Origin: G963668185 sp963668185
GTDB taxonomy: Bacteria; Chloroflexota; Dehalococcoidia; Lucifugimonadales; G963668185
DNA length: 64,000 nucleotides
Assembly (NCBI GenBank): GCA_963668185.1
Contig: OY764162.1
Location: forward strand, 1,178,001 to 1,242,000
Direction of reading: 5' to 3'
The position numbers were made by a program, and so were the translations under genes. The notes under the pieces are model-generated. The model did not search any database and had not been told where the DNA came from. It was given only the letters and a program-made list of their open reading frames with translations. Position 1 is the stretch's first letter. Every line of letters starts with the position of its first letter. This document shows positions 50,807 through 59,120 of this stretch, piece after piece.

Positions 50807-51611
50807 GACCCACCCAATTGGATTCCGTCTGGGGGTGATCCGCGAGTGGGACACCAGATGGTTTGCCGCCAAAGGCGTTGGCTACCGGGCGCTCGTCAAG
50901 GAAGACCTCAAGATAAGGCAGACCATCCAGGAGAAGTTCGAGGACGCGGGCATATCGCGGATTGAGATCGAGCGCGGCTCGAGCGACCTGATCGTGACCA
51001 TCCACACGTCCCGCCCCGGAATTGTGATCGGGCGCGGCGGCCAGAGGGTGGAAGAGCTCCGCAAGGACATCGAAGAGGTGAGCGGCACTCGCGCGCGGCT
51101 CAACGTGCAGGAGATCCGGCAGCCGGAGTTGGACGCTTACCTTGTCGCGCGGAGCATCGCGGACCAGCTTGAGCGCCGCATCGCCTTCAGGCGGGCCATG
51201 AGGCAGGCGGTGAGCCGCACGATGCAGGCCGGGGCGCTCGGCATCAAGGCGCTCGTGGGCGGACGGCTCGGCGGCGCGGACATCGCGCGCAAGGAGAGGG
51301 CCATGGACGGCCGGGTGCCGCTGCACACGCTGCGCGCGGACATCGACTACGGCCTGGCCGAGGCGGCGACCGACTTTGGGCGCATCGGAGTGAAGGTGTG
51401 GGTGTACAAGGGCGACGTGATCGAGGCGCCGTTCGAGCCGGAGCCGGAGATCGAGGACGTAAGGCCGATCGAGGTCACCGTGCGGGCCGAGGAAGAGCGG
51501 GAGGCCGAACGGGAAGCGGCGGAGGCCGCGGCTGCCGCGGCCCAGCAGCTTGCGGCGGCAGAGGACGCCGCGCCTGAGACTGCCGCGCCTGAGACCGAGG
51601 AGGTCCAGTAG
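50796..51611 (+). CDS. rpsC: Ribosomal protein S3 with acidic C-terminal tail
   Basis: A 271-residue mRNA-entry protein. GHKTHPIGFRLGVIREWDTR is the N terminus, and the KH domain carries VIGRGGQRVEELRKDIEEV. RTMQAGALGIKALVGGRLGG and TLRADIDYGLAEAATDFGRI are C-domain signatures. The last 45 or so residues are Glu/Ala-rich (AAAAAAQQLAAAEDAAPETA) and extend beyond most S3 proteins. TTG at 50796 is preferred to ATG at 50778 because GGAGG lies five bases before it and the product then starts like other S3 proteins. Confidence 0.95.
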   Translation: MGHKTHPIGFRLGVIREWDTRWFAAKGVGYRALVKEDLKIRQTIQEKFEDAGISRIEIERGSSDLIVTIHTSRPGIVIGRGGQRVEELRKDIEEVSGTRARLNVQEIRQPELDAYLVARSIADQLERRIAFRRAMRQAVSRTMQAGALGIKALVGGRLGGADIARKERAMDGRVPLHTLRADIDYGLAEAATDFGRIGVKVWVYKGDVIEAPFEPEPEIEDVRPIEVTVRAEEEREAEREAAEAAAAAAQQLAAAEDAAPETAAPETEEVQ

Positions 51612-51614
51612 GCC

Positions 51615-52019
51615 GTGTTACAGCCAAAGAGAGTAAAGCACCGGTACCAGCACCGGGGAAGAAGGCGGGGCGTGTCGAACGCCGCGAGCCGCATCGACTT
51701 CGGCGAGTACGGACTGAAGGCAACGGAGTCCGCGTGGATTTCATCCCGGCAGATCGAGGCGGCCCGGCGCGTGATCACGAGGTACGTCCGAAGGGGTGGG
51801 AAGCTCTGGATACGCATCTTTCCGGACAAGTCGGTGACGGCCAGGCCGGCCGAGACCCGCATGGGCAAAGGCAAGGGAGCGGTGGACCACTGGGTGGCCG
51901 TGGTAAGGCGGGGACGCGTGATGTTCGAGTTGGCCGGCGTACCGGAGCCGGTGGCGAAGGAGGCCCTGAGGCTGGCTTCGCACAAGCTGCCGGTCGCCAC
52001 CAAGTTCATTGCCAGATAG
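51615..52019 (+). CDS. rplP: Ribosomal protein L16
   Basis: A 134-residue protein near the tRNA A site. MLQPKRVKHRYQHRGRRRG begins it; ISSRQIEAARRVITRYVRRG and RMGKGKGAVDHWVAVVRRG are diagnostic. GTG start three bases after the rpsC stop. Confidence 0.96.
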   Translation: MLQPKRVKHRYQHRGRRRGVSNAASRIDFGEYGLKATESAWISSRQIEAARRVITRYVRRGGKLWIRIFPDKSVTARPAETRMGKGKGAVDHWVAVVRRGRVMFELAGVPEPVAKEALRLASHKLPVATKFIAR

Positions 52020-52043
52020 GCACGCAAGGGAGATTGGTTTCAG

Positions 52044-52247
52044 GTGGAGATAGACGATATACGGGCGCTCTCGAACGAGGAGCTTGATGAGGAGCTGGAC
52101 GATTCCCAGCGCGGCCTCATGAACCTTCGATTCCGAGTGGCGACCATGCAACTCAACGACGTGAACCAGATCAGGTCCGCTAGGCGGCGCATCGCCCGCA
52201 TCAAGACCGTCATGCGCGAACGCGCGCTGTCAGGAGTCTCCGTATGA
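52044..52247 (+). CDS. rpmC: Ribosomal protein L29
   Basis: A 67-residue two-helix protein at the exit site. DDIRALSNEELDEELDDSQR and MNLRFRVATMQLNDVNQIRS match the family, with RRRIARIKTVMRER at the end. GTG start; the stop overlaps the rpsQ ATG by four bases (ATGA). Confidence 0.93.
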   Translation: MEIDDIRALSNEELDEELDDSQRGLMNLRFRVATMQLNDVNQIRSARRRIARIKTVMRERALSGVSV

Positions 52248-52858
52248 GCGGCGAGCGTCGGAAGGTGCGCGTTGGCACGGTCATCCAGGACCGGATGGAC
52301 AAGACCGTGGTCGTCGCCGTCGAGTGGAGGAGGCCGCACAAGCTGTACCGCAAGCCGGTCCGGCGGCGGAGCAGGTTCTACGCCCACGATGAGGCGAACC
52401 AGTGCCGCATAGGCGACGAGGTCCGCATCATGGAGACGCGCCCCCTCTCGAAGCTCAAGAGGTGGCGCGTGGTGGAGGTGCTTTCGAGCACTGACATCGC
52501 GGAGGTTGCGCCGCAGGAGATCGACCGGGAGATCATCGAGGGCACGGACGCGCCGCAGACGGCTGGTGAGGAGTCGGTCGAGGCTGCGGCTCAAGCGGTC
52601 GTTGTCTCGCATGTGGATGCCGCTCCGGAAGAGCCGGCGGAAGACGCCCAACCGGAGGCCGCCACGGCGGATGCTCCGGCAGCGGAGGCCGATGCTGATG
52701 GCGACGAGGACGCGTCTGCTCCAGACGCACCGGCGGCAGAGGCTCCGCCGGAGGAAGCGCCTGTGGCCGAAGCCGAGTCGGCAGAGGATGACGCGGCGAC
52801 TGAAACTGAAGCCGCCGGCGAAGGCGAAACGGAAGAGAAGAAAGAGACGTCCGAGTGA
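52244..52858 (+). CDS. rpsQ: Ribosomal protein S17 with a ~115-residue acidic tail
   Basis: Residues 1-90 are a normal S17: RKVRVGTVIQDRMDKTVVVA, RRRSRFYAHDEANQCRIGDE and TRPLSKLKRWRVVEVL. Residues about 90-204 form a low-complexity, strongly acidic Ala/Glu/Asp/Pro extension (for example ADAPAAEADADGDEDASAPD). The family is usually about 85 residues long, so the tail more than doubles it. The reading frame is supported because its TGA overlaps the rplN GTG by four bases, so ribosomes must translate the tail for coupling. The tail is probably disordered and solvent-exposed. Confidence 0.93.
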   Translation: MSGERRKVRVGTVIQDRMDKTVVVAVEWRRPHKLYRKPVRRRSRFYAHDEANQCRIGDEVRIMETRPLSKLKRWRVVEVLSSTDIAEVAPQEIDREIIEGTDAPQTAGEESVEAAAQAVVVSHVDAAPEEPAEDAQPEAATADAPAAEADADGDEDASAPDAPAAEAPPEEAPVAEAESAEDDAATETEAAGEGETEEKKETSE

Positions 52859-53223
52859 TCCAGCAGTACACGAGGCTGAGAGTGACCGACAACTCCGGCG
52901 CGAGGACCATAAGCTGCATCGGCGTACCGGGCGGGAGCGGCCGCAAGTACGCCGGGCTCGGCGACGTCATCGTGTGCTCGGTGAAGGAGGCCGCTCCGGG
53001 GTCTCCAGTTCGGAAGGGAGAGGTCGTGCGGGCCGTCGTGGTGCGAACCGCGAAGTCTCACGGACGGAGGGACGGCTCGTACATCAAGTTCGACGACAAC
53101 GCGGCGGTCATCATCGGCGACGACCAGATGCCGCGCGGTACGCGGATATTCGGGCCGGTAGCCAGGGAACTCAGAGAGAAGAACTTCATGCGGATCGTTT
53201 CTCTTGCGCCGGAGGTGCTCTGA
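52855..53223 (+). CDS. rplN: Ribosomal protein L14
   Basis: A 122-residue subunit-interface protein, first of the spc set. MIQQYTRLRVTDNSGARTIS and the signature DGSYIKFDDNAAVIIGDDQM, then GTRIFGPVARELREKNFMRI, are diagnostic. GTG start inside the rpsQ stop. Confidence 0.96.
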   Translation: MIQQYTRLRVTDNSGARTISCIGVPGGSGRKYAGLGDVIVCSVKEAAPGSPVRKGEVVRAVVVRTAKSHGRRDGSYIKFDDNAAVIIGDDQMPRGTRIFGPVARELREKNFMRIVSLAPEVL

Positions 53224-53224
53224 G

Positions 53225-53536
53225 ATGAGACTCAGGACGGGAGACTCAGTGCTGGTCATCAGGGGCCGGGACCGGGGCAAGCAGGGCGCCGTGCAGCAGG
53301 TCTTCAAGAAGGACAGCAAGGTGCTGGTGGATGGGGTGAACATGGTGACCAAGCACGCGAAGGCCACCGGAGGGGTGCGCCAGGCCGGGATCATCCAGAA
53401 GGAGCTCCCGATCCAGGCGTCAAACCTCGTGCTCCTGTGCGTCCACTGCAACGAGCCAACGCGGGTGACGTACCGCTTCCTTCCGGACGGCACCAAGGCC
53501 AGGATTTGCAAGAAGTGCGACGAGGTTATCGAGTAG
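53225..53536 (+). CDS. rplX: Ribosomal protein L24 (zinc-ribbon form)
   Basis: A 103-residue assembly-initiator protein. RTGDSVLVIRGRDRGKQGAV is the KOW motif. The C terminus retains two Cys pairs (CVHC and CKKC) flanking TRVTYRFLPDGTKARI, which can bind zinc. The ATG at 53225 is one base after the rplN stop; the frame upstream lies in rplN. Confidence 0.95.
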   Translation: MRLRTGDSVLVIRGRDRGKQGAVQQVFKKDSKVLVDGVNMVTKHAKATGGVRQAGIIQKELPIQASNLVLLCVHCNEPTRVTYRFLPDGTKARICKKCDEVIE

Positions 53537-53582
53537 CCAGGCGCGGCCCTTCGGGGCAGGAGCCTGAGAACGACGAAAGACT

Positions 53583-54185
53583 ATGACGACTGAAGAGAAC
53601 GGACACGTGAGGCCGCTGCCGCGCATGTTGGAGCGGTACCGGGGCGAGATACTTCCCGCGCTGATGAAGGAAATGGAGTACTCGAGCCCGATGCAGGCTC
53701 CGAGGCTGCACAAGATAGTCGTCAACATCGGCCTCGGCGAAGCACTCGACAACCAGCGCGCGATGGAAGCCGCCACGCGCGACCTGTCGCTGATTTCCGG
53801 CCAGCGCCCGTACGTGCGGCGCGCGAAAAAGTCTATCGCCGGCTTCAAGCTCCGGGAAGGGCAGGCGATCGGGCTGGCGGTCACGCTGAGGGGCCGGCGC
53901 ATGTACGAGTTCTATGACAGGCTCGTAAGCTCCGCCCTGCCGCGCATACGGGACTTCCACGGCGTGAGGCGAAGGTCGTTCGACGGCCGGGGCAACTTCT
54001 CGCTTGGGATCAGGGAGCAGGTGATATTCCCGGAGATCGAGTACGACTCCATCGACAGGATGAGAGGCCTGCAGGTCGTGATCGTCACCACGGCCGTATC
54101 GGACCGAGAAGGCATGCGGCTGCTGGAACTCATGGGCATGCCGTTCGAGCGTATCGGCGAAGAGTACCGTTTCGCGGCGGCGTAA
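53583..54185 (+). CDS. rplE: Ribosomal protein L5
   Basis: A 200-residue 5S-rRNA-binding protein. MQAPRLHKIVVNIGLGEALD, RRAKKSIAGFKLREGQAIGL and FDGRGNFSLGIREQVIFPEI are family signatures. About 20 N-terminal residues precede the usual start region, within the normal range. Confidence 0.95.
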   Translation: MTTEENGHVRPLPRMLERYRGEILPALMKEMEYSSPMQAPRLHKIVVNIGLGEALDNQRAMEAATRDLSLISGQRPYVRRAKKSIAGFKLREGQAIGLAVTLRGRRMYEFYDRLVSSALPRIRDFHGVRRRSFDGRGNFSLGIREQVIFPEIEYDSIDRMRGLQVVIVTTAVSDREGMRLLELMGMPFERIGEEYRFAAA

Positions 54186-54226
54186 CGCCGCAGAGACGCA
54201 AGAACCAGATCGAAAGGCAAGGGAGT

Positions 54227-54412
54227 TTGGCAAAGGAATCGAAGATAGCCAAGTGGCGCAAGACACCGAAGTTCAGTGTCCGGCATCGCAACCGGTGCGA
54301 GCGCTGCGGCCGGCCCAGGGCGTACATAAGGCACTTTGGGCTGTGCAGGATCTGCTTCAGAGAGATGGCGCTTCTCGGCCTGCTCCCAGGCGTACGAAAG
54401 GCAAGTTGGTAA
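54227..54412 (+). CDS. rpsN: Ribosomal protein S14, zinc (type Z) form
   Basis: A 61-residue S14 with a zinc knuckle: CERC and CRIC pairs in RHRNRCERCGRPRAYIRHFG and LCRICFREMALLGLLPGVRK. This short form is typical of Gram-positives and Chloroflexota; zinc-independent paralogues are about 90-100 residues. TTG start with GGGAG four bases upstream. Confidence 0.95.
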   Translation: MAKESKIAKWRKTPKFSVRHRNRCERCGRPRAYIRHFGLCRICFREMALLGLLPGVRKASW

Positions 54413-54457
54413 GGACGGGCCGGTTCAGGCTCGTACGGATTTGGTCCGAGAGAAGAT

Positions 54458-54859
54458 ATGCCAGTAACAGACCCCATATCGGACATGCTGACCCGCATCA
54501 GGAACGCGGTCATGGTGCGCCGTCCCGGCGTTGCCGTACCGTCCTCGAAGATGAAGCTGTCGCTCGCGAAGATCCTCAAGAGCGAGGGCTTTATCGAGAA
54601 CTACGACGTCGTGGAGGACAGTTCGCCCCAGGACACGATCCGCATCCGTCTGCACTATCGTGAAGACGGCCAGCCGTCGATCATGGGGCTGAAGCGAGTC
54701 AGCAAGCCCGGACTCAGAGTGTACGTAGGCAAGGGAGAGATCCCCCGCTATTACGGCGGCCTCGGAGTGGCGATACTTTCCACGTCCAGGGGCGTCATGA
54801 CGGGCCGGCAGGCCTGGCGTGAAGGCGTGGGCGGCGAACTCCTCTGTTACGTGTGGTAG
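54458..54859 (+). CDS. rpsH: Ribosomal protein S8
   Basis: A 133-residue protein binding helix 21 of 16S rRNA. DPISDMLTRIRNAVMVRRPG and the C-terminal signature YYGGLGVAILSTSRGVMTGR are diagnostic. It ends ELLCYVW, ten bases before rplF. Confidence 0.96.
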   Translation: MPVTDPISDMLTRIRNAVMVRRPGVAVPSSKMKLSLAKILKSEGFIENYDVVEDSSPQDTIRIRLHYREDGQPSIMGLKRVSKPGLRVYVGKGEIPRYYGGLGVAILSTSRGVMTGRQAWREGVGGELLCYVW

Positions 54860-54869
54860 AGGGCGACAG

Positions 54870-55412
54870 ATGTCCAGAGTAGGAATGCAACCCGTAGGAA
54901 TCCCGTCCGGCGTCGAAGTGGCGATATCGGGCACTGAGGTCACGGTCAAAGGCCCGAAGGGTTCTCTTGTACAGCGGTTCCATGCCGACATGAGCTTCAA
55001 GCAGGACAACGGCGCCGTTACCGTGGAGCGGCCCTCGGAGGAGAGGCGCCACAAGGCGCTCCACGGCCTTACGAGGACGTTGCTCTCCAACATGGTGACG
55101 GGCGTTACCGAGGGGTTCACCAGGAGTCTGGAGTTGGTCGGCGTCGGTTACAGGGTGCAGCAGAGGGGGCAGGGCATCGCGCTGAGCGTGATGCTGAGCT
55201 ACACGGTGGAGGTGGATCCGTTGCCCGGCGTCGAGTTGGAGGTGGAAGGCAACAACATCATCCACGTCCGCGGGAACGACAAGCAGCAGGTGGGCCAGAT
55301 GGCCGCCGAGATCCGCAAGATCAGGCCGCCGAACGTCTATACGGGGAAGGGCATTCGTTATCTGGGCGAGCAGGTCCGGCAGAAGCCCGGAAAGAGCGCG
55401 AGGAGGGCGTAG
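54870..55412 (+). CDS. rplF: Ribosomal protein L6
   Basis: A 180-residue protein near the GTPase-associated centre. PVGIPSGVEVAISGTEVTVK begins domain 1, and the C-terminal signature region has GQMAAEIRKIRPPNVYTGKG and RYLGEQVRQKPGK. The ATG at 54870 follows GAGGG; the frame continues upstream only by overlap with rpsH. Confidence 0.95.
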   Translation: MSRVGMQPVGIPSGVEVAISGTEVTVKGPKGSLVQRFHADMSFKQDNGAVTVERPSEERRHKALHGLTRTLLSNMVTGVTEGFTRSLELVGVGYRVQQRGQGIALSVMLSYTVEVDPLPGVELEVEGNNIIHVRGNDKQQVGQMAAEIRKIRPPNVYTGKGIRYLGEQVRQKPGKSARRA

Positions 55413-55414
55413 CG

Positions 55415-55783
55415 TTGCCAAGCGATCGTATCGGAGGCCGTGCGCGAAAGATGCGGCACACCCGCGTCCGCCGGAAGGTGGCCGGGACCGCGGAGCGCCC
55501 GCGGCTGTGCGTGTTCCGCAGCCTGAAGCACATATACGCCCAGGTGGTTGACGATGAGCGCGGCGTCACGCTCGCGGCTGCGTCCAGCGCGGACAGAGAA
55601 GTGAGCGGCGACGGCGACGGCAAGAGCAAGACGGCGGTGTCGGCGGGCGTCGGAACGCTGGTGGCCAGCCGGGCGAAGGACCGCGGCATAACCTCCGTGG
55701 TGTTCGACCGGGGCGGCTACAAGTACCACGGCAGAGTGCGCGCGCTCGCGGACGCCGCCAGGGAAGAAGGACTGGTCTTTTAG
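55415..55783 (+). CDS. rplR: Ribosomal protein L18
   Basis: A 122-residue 5S-rRNA-binding protein. RHTRVRRKVAGTAERPRLCV, FRSLKHIYAQVVDDERGVTL and the C-terminal FDRGGYKYHGRVRALADAAR match the family. TTG start two bases after rplF, with AGGAGG eight bases upstream. Confidence 0.95.
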   Translation: MPSDRIGGRARKMRHTRVRRKVAGTAERPRLCVFRSLKHIYAQVVDDERGVTLAAASSADREVSGDGDGKSKTAVSAGVGTLVASRAKDRGITSVVFDRGGYKYHGRVRALADAAREEGLVF

Positions 55784-55785
55784 CT

Positions 55786-56328
55786 ATGGCAATGACATTC
55801 AGAAGCGACCGGCGCGACGACGATCTCGAAGACTCACCGCTTCAGGAGCGGGTCGTCAGGATCTCTCGCGTGGCCCAGGTCGCCAAGGGCGGCCGCCACC
55901 TCAGCTTCAACGCCGGCGTGGTGGTGGGCGACGGCGAGGGCACGGTCGGGATCGGCATGGGCAAGGCGGACGCGGTGCCGGACGCAGTGCGAAAGGGCAC
56001 GGTTAACGCGAGGAAGAACCTTATCACGGTGCCGATCAAGGACGGCACGCTGCCGCACGAGATTACGGCCAAGTTCGGCGCCTCGGTCGTGATGATGAGG
56101 CCGGCGCCTCCGGGAACGGGAGTGATCGCGGGAGGCGCGGTTCGCGCGGTCGTCGAACTGGCCGGCTTCAGGGACGTGGTGACCAAGGCGCGCAGAAGCA
56201 CGAACCCCATCAACACGATGAAGGCCGCATTCAAGGCCCTGGGGATGCTGAGGCTGCCCGATGAAGAGTTGAGGCGCCGCCGCGGCCTGGTCGAGGCGGT
56301 GGCCGAAAGAGAGGCGCGCGCGCAATGA
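55786..56328 (+). CDS. rpsE: Ribosomal protein S5
   Basis: A 180-residue decoding-fidelity protein. RVVRISRVAQVAKGGRHLSF is the double-stranded-RNA-binding domain start. GIGMGKADAVPDAVRKGTVN and PPGTGVIAGGAVRAVVELAG are C-domain signatures. The N terminus has an acidic stretch (DRRDDDLEDSP). The stop overlaps rpmD by four bases. Confidence 0.96.
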   Translation: MAMTFRSDRRDDDLEDSPLQERVVRISRVAQVAKGGRHLSFNAGVVVGDGEGTVGIGMGKADAVPDAVRKGTVNARKNLITVPIKDGTLPHEITAKFGASVVMMRPAPPGTGVIAGGAVRAVVELAGFRDVVTKARRSTNPINTMKAAFKALGMLRLPDEELRRRRGLVEAVAEREARAQ

Positions 56329-56510
56329 GCCGTCTCTCCATCACGCTGAGGAGAAGCATGATCGGGTACTCTCGCGATCAGCGCCGCACCGTCGCCGGGC
56401 TAGGGCTGCGAAAGCTGAACCAGACCGTCGAGCATGAGGACACGCCGTCGATAAGGGGCGCGGTCCACAAGGTCCGCCACCTGGTCGAAGTGAAGGAAAT
56501 CGGAGACTGA
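56325..56510 (+). CDS. rpmD: Ribosomal protein L30
   Basis: A 61-residue protein: LSITLRRSMIGYSRDQRRTV, then LGLRKLNQTVEHEDTPSIRG and VHKVRHLVEVKE. The family is absent from some lineages, and here it keeps its standard spc position between rpsE and rplO. Confidence 0.94.
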   Translation: MSRLSITLRRSMIGYSRDQRRTVAGLGLRKLNQTVEHEDTPSIRGAVHKVRHLVEVKEIGD

Positions 56511-56562
56511 CGCCGCCCTGCGCGGAGGCGGCAGTCCACTTGAAATACGGGTCCTGAAAGAA

Positions 56563-57009
56563 ATGCAGCAACACGAATTAAAGCCGGGCGCGAACGCAAG
56601 GCGCGACAGAAAGAGGAGAGGCCGGGGCGACGGCAGCGGCCACGGCAGCTACTCGGGCCGCGGCATCAAGGGCCAGAACTCGCGCAGCGGCGGCGGCGTT
56701 CGCCCGAACTTCGAGGGCGGGCAGCTTCCGATGACCAAGGCCCTTCCGCACCAGAGAGGCTTCACGAACATCTTCCGCACCGAGTACAGCGGGGTCAACC
56801 TGGACAAGTTGAACGGGTTCCCGGCAGAGTCCGAGGTCACGCCGCAGGTACTACTTGCCACTGGCATCCTGCGGAACCTCAAGCGACCGGTCAAGATTCT
56901 CGGCCGCGGCGATCTGGACGTGCCGTTGAGCGTGGAGGCGCATCGGTTTTCGGCTTCGGCCAGGGCGAAGATCGAGGCCGCCGGCGGGACCGCGACGGAG
57001 CTGAGTTAG
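56563..57009 (+). CDS. rplO: Ribosomal protein L15
   Basis: A 148-residue late-assembly protein. The Gly/Arg-rich start RRGRGDGSGHGSYSGRGIKG and RPNFEGGQLPMTKALPHQRG are diagnostic, with the C-terminal fold ending in AKIEAAGGTATEL. The TAG stop shares its last base with the secY GTG. Confidence 0.95.
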   Translation: MQQHELKPGANARRDRKRRGRGDGSGHGSYSGRGIKGQNSRSGGGVRPNFEGGQLPMTKALPHQRGFTNIFRTEYSGVNLDKLNGFPAESEVTPQVLLATGILRNLKRPVKILGRGDLDVPLSVEAHRFSASARAKIEAAGGTATELS

Positions 57010-58346
57010 TGCGTCAGGCCCAGGCTGCAAGACAGCAGGAGGTATCGAGACCTCAGCTAATCCAGTCGATGATAGACGCGATGCGGGTCCCGGACCTGCG
57101 CACCCGCATCCTCTTCACGCTGGCCATGCTGGTCATCTTCCGGTTCGTGGCACACGTGCCCGTGCCGGGAGTCGATACGCAGGCGCTGCAACAGGCGTTC
57201 GAGCAGTCCGCGCTTCTCGGATTCCTGGACCTGTTCAGTGGGGGCGCTCTCGCTAACCTCAGCGTCGCGGCGCTTGGCGTCTATCCGTACATCACCTCGT
57301 CGATCGTGATGCAGATACTCGTGCCCGTCGTGCCGCAGCTCAAGGAGCTGTCGCAGGAGGGCGAGTACGGCAGGCAGCGAATCAACCAGCTAACGCACTA
57401 CTTCGCCGTGCCGATCGCGGCGCTGCAGTCGTGGGGCCAGCTCACGATACTGAGGCAGTCCGGCGTTCTCCCCGGCGTGGACTTCGGCCTGAACCTAGAG
57501 ACCCTGGCCATGGTCATCTCGATGATCGCCGGCACGATGTTCCTCGTGTGGCTGGGCGAGCTCATTACGGAGCGGGGCCTCGGCAACGGCATCTCGCTGA
57601 TCATCTTCGGCGGCATCGTGGCGCGGATGCCCGCGATAGTAGGTCAGGGGTTCCTGGAGCGCGACCAGGCGGGCGGCCTGCTGCTCCTGCTGGTCTTCGG
57701 CTTCGTGATCATATACTTCATAGTCGTGTTTACGGAGGCGCAGCGCCGGATTCCCGTGCAGTACGGCAGGAGCGTGTTCCGGGGCGGCCGCATGCAGAGG
57801 CAGTCCGGCTCGACGTTCTTACCGCTGCGCGTCAACTCGGCGGGAATGATCCCGCTGATCTTCGCGTTCTCGATCATCATCCTGCCGGCGACGATCGCGA
57901 GCTACTTCCGCAATCCGCTCAGCGACGACTTCTTTGCGAGAGCCGCGCGGACCATGTCTGACCTGCTCGACCCGAGCAACTTCGTGTACTGGGCGGCGGT
58001 GTTCGTTCTGGTGGTGATCTTCGCGTTCTTCTACACGCTCGTGACGTTCCAACAGCAGAACCTGGCCGAGAACCTGCAACGCAACGGCGGCTTCATTCCG
58101 GGCATCAGGCCGGGGCAGCCGACGCAGGCGTACCTGAACAGGGTGCTGATACGAATCACGTGGGGCGGCGCGCTCTTCCTGGGCGTCGTCGCGGTGCTGC
58201 CGTTCTTCGTGACGCAGGCCACGGACGTGCGCGCCCTGACGCTGAGCAGCACGAGCCTGCTGATCATGGTCGGCGTCGCTCTGGACACGATGCGGCAACT
58301 AGAGGCCCAGTTGTTAATGCGCAACTACGAAGGATTCTTGAGGTGA
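57009..58346 (+). CDS. secY: Preprotein translocase subunit SecY
   Basis: The channel subunit of the Sec translocon, 445 residues with ten membrane helices. RTRILFTLAMLVIFRFVAHV is helix 1, GGALANLSVAALGVYPYITS the plug region, and GNGISLIIFGGIVARMP precedes helix 5. FQQQNLAENLQRNGGFIPGI is the cytoplasmic loop contacting ribosome and SecA, with the conserved Arg region RPGQPTQAYLNRVL after it. GTG start at 57009, coupled to rplO. Confidence 0.96.
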   Translation: MRQAQAARQQEVSRPQLIQSMIDAMRVPDLRTRILFTLAMLVIFRFVAHVPVPGVDTQALQQAFEQSALLGFLDLFSGGALANLSVAALGVYPYITSSIVMQILVPVVPQLKELSQEGEYGRQRINQLTHYFAVPIAALQSWGQLTILRQSGVLPGVDFGLNLETLAMVISMIAGTMFLVWLGELITERGLGNGISLIIFGGIVARMPAIVGQGFLERDQAGGLLLLLVFGFVIIYFIVVFTEAQRRIPVQYGRSVFRGGRMQRQSGSTFLPLRVNSAGMIPLIFAFSIIILPATIASYFRNPLSDDFFARAARTMSDLLDPSNFVYWAAVFVLVVIFAFFYTLVTFQQQNLAENLQRNGGFIPGIRPGQPTQAYLNRVLIRITWGGALFLGVVAVLPFFVTQATDVRALTLSSTSLLIMVGVALDTMRQLEAQLLMRNYEGFLR

Positions 58347-58392
58347 CGAAGCTGCGTTCGGCTCGGCTATGGCTTGGAAGCGAGGGATTGAG

Positions 58393-59052
58393 ATGCGCGT
58401 AGTGCTGCTCGGCCCGCCCGGCGCGGGCAAGGGCACCCAGGCCGCCGGCCTCGCGCGGTTCCTCGGCGTGCCGCACGTGGCGTCGGGCGAGTTGTTCCGC
58501 GACCACCAGCGCCGCGATACCGAACTGGGCAGGCTTGCCAAGATGTACATGGAGCGCGGCGTGCTCGTACCGGACGAGATCACGATCGGCATGGTGACGC
58601 AGTGGGTCAACGCGCCCGAGCAGTCGGACGGATACCTGCTCGACGGCTTTCCACGGACTCCGGCGCAGGCGGAGGCGCTGGACGAAGTCGCCGACTACAA
58701 CGGAGGGCTGAACTGCGTCGCGTACATCAACGTCGAGACGGCTGAGCTCGTGACGCGCCTGAGCGGACGGTTGATTTGCAGGCAGTGCCAGGCCGCTTAC
58801 CACGTGAAGTTTGCGCCGCCCAGGACGGAAGGGACGTGCGACGAGTGCGGCGGCGAGCTATACCAGCGCCCCGATGACAGCGAAGAGGCTGTGAAGGTGC
58901 GGCTGGACGTGTACTCGCAGGAGACGGAGCCGCTCGTCGACTTCTACCGCGCGCAGGGCAAGCTCGTGGAGGTCCCGGGACTGGGCGGCATAGACGACGT
59001 CCAGAAGAGGTTGCGGCAGGCCGTGAGCCGCGCTGCCATCGCGGCGGGCTGA
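58393..59052 (+). CDS. adk: Adenylate kinase (zinc LID form)
   Basis: A 219-residue kinase keeping AMP, ADP and ATP in balance. LLGPPGAGKGTQAAGLARFL is the P-loop, VASGELFRDH the AMP-binding start, and LLDGFPRTPAQAEALDE the nucleotide signature. The LID carries CRQC and CDEC pairs (a four-Cys zinc site) as in Gram-positive-type long adenylate kinases. The ATG at 58393 gives the normal start; an upstream ATG at 58369 adds eight unrelated residues. Confidence 0.95.
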   Translation: MRVVLLGPPGAGKGTQAAGLARFLGVPHVASGELFRDHQRRDTELGRLAKMYMERGVLVPDEITIGMVTQWVNAPEQSDGYLLDGFPRTPAQAEALDEVADYNGGLNCVAYINVETAELVTRLSGRLICRQCQAAYHVKFAPPRTEGTCDECGGELYQRPDDSEEAVKVRLDVYSQETEPLVDFYRAQGKLVEVPGLGGIDDVQKRLRQAVSRAAIAAG

Positions 59053-59120
59053 TGCCCGATTAACTGCTACTATTGAAGACGGTCCCGTACATACCAAGAG
59101 AACAGCCAGGCTAAGAGAGG

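Noticed and set aside
52506..53228. A 240-codon plus-strand frame across rpsQ and rplN
   Set aside because: It is an out-of-phase Arg/Pro-rich shadow over the acidic S17 tail and L14, with no family similarity.
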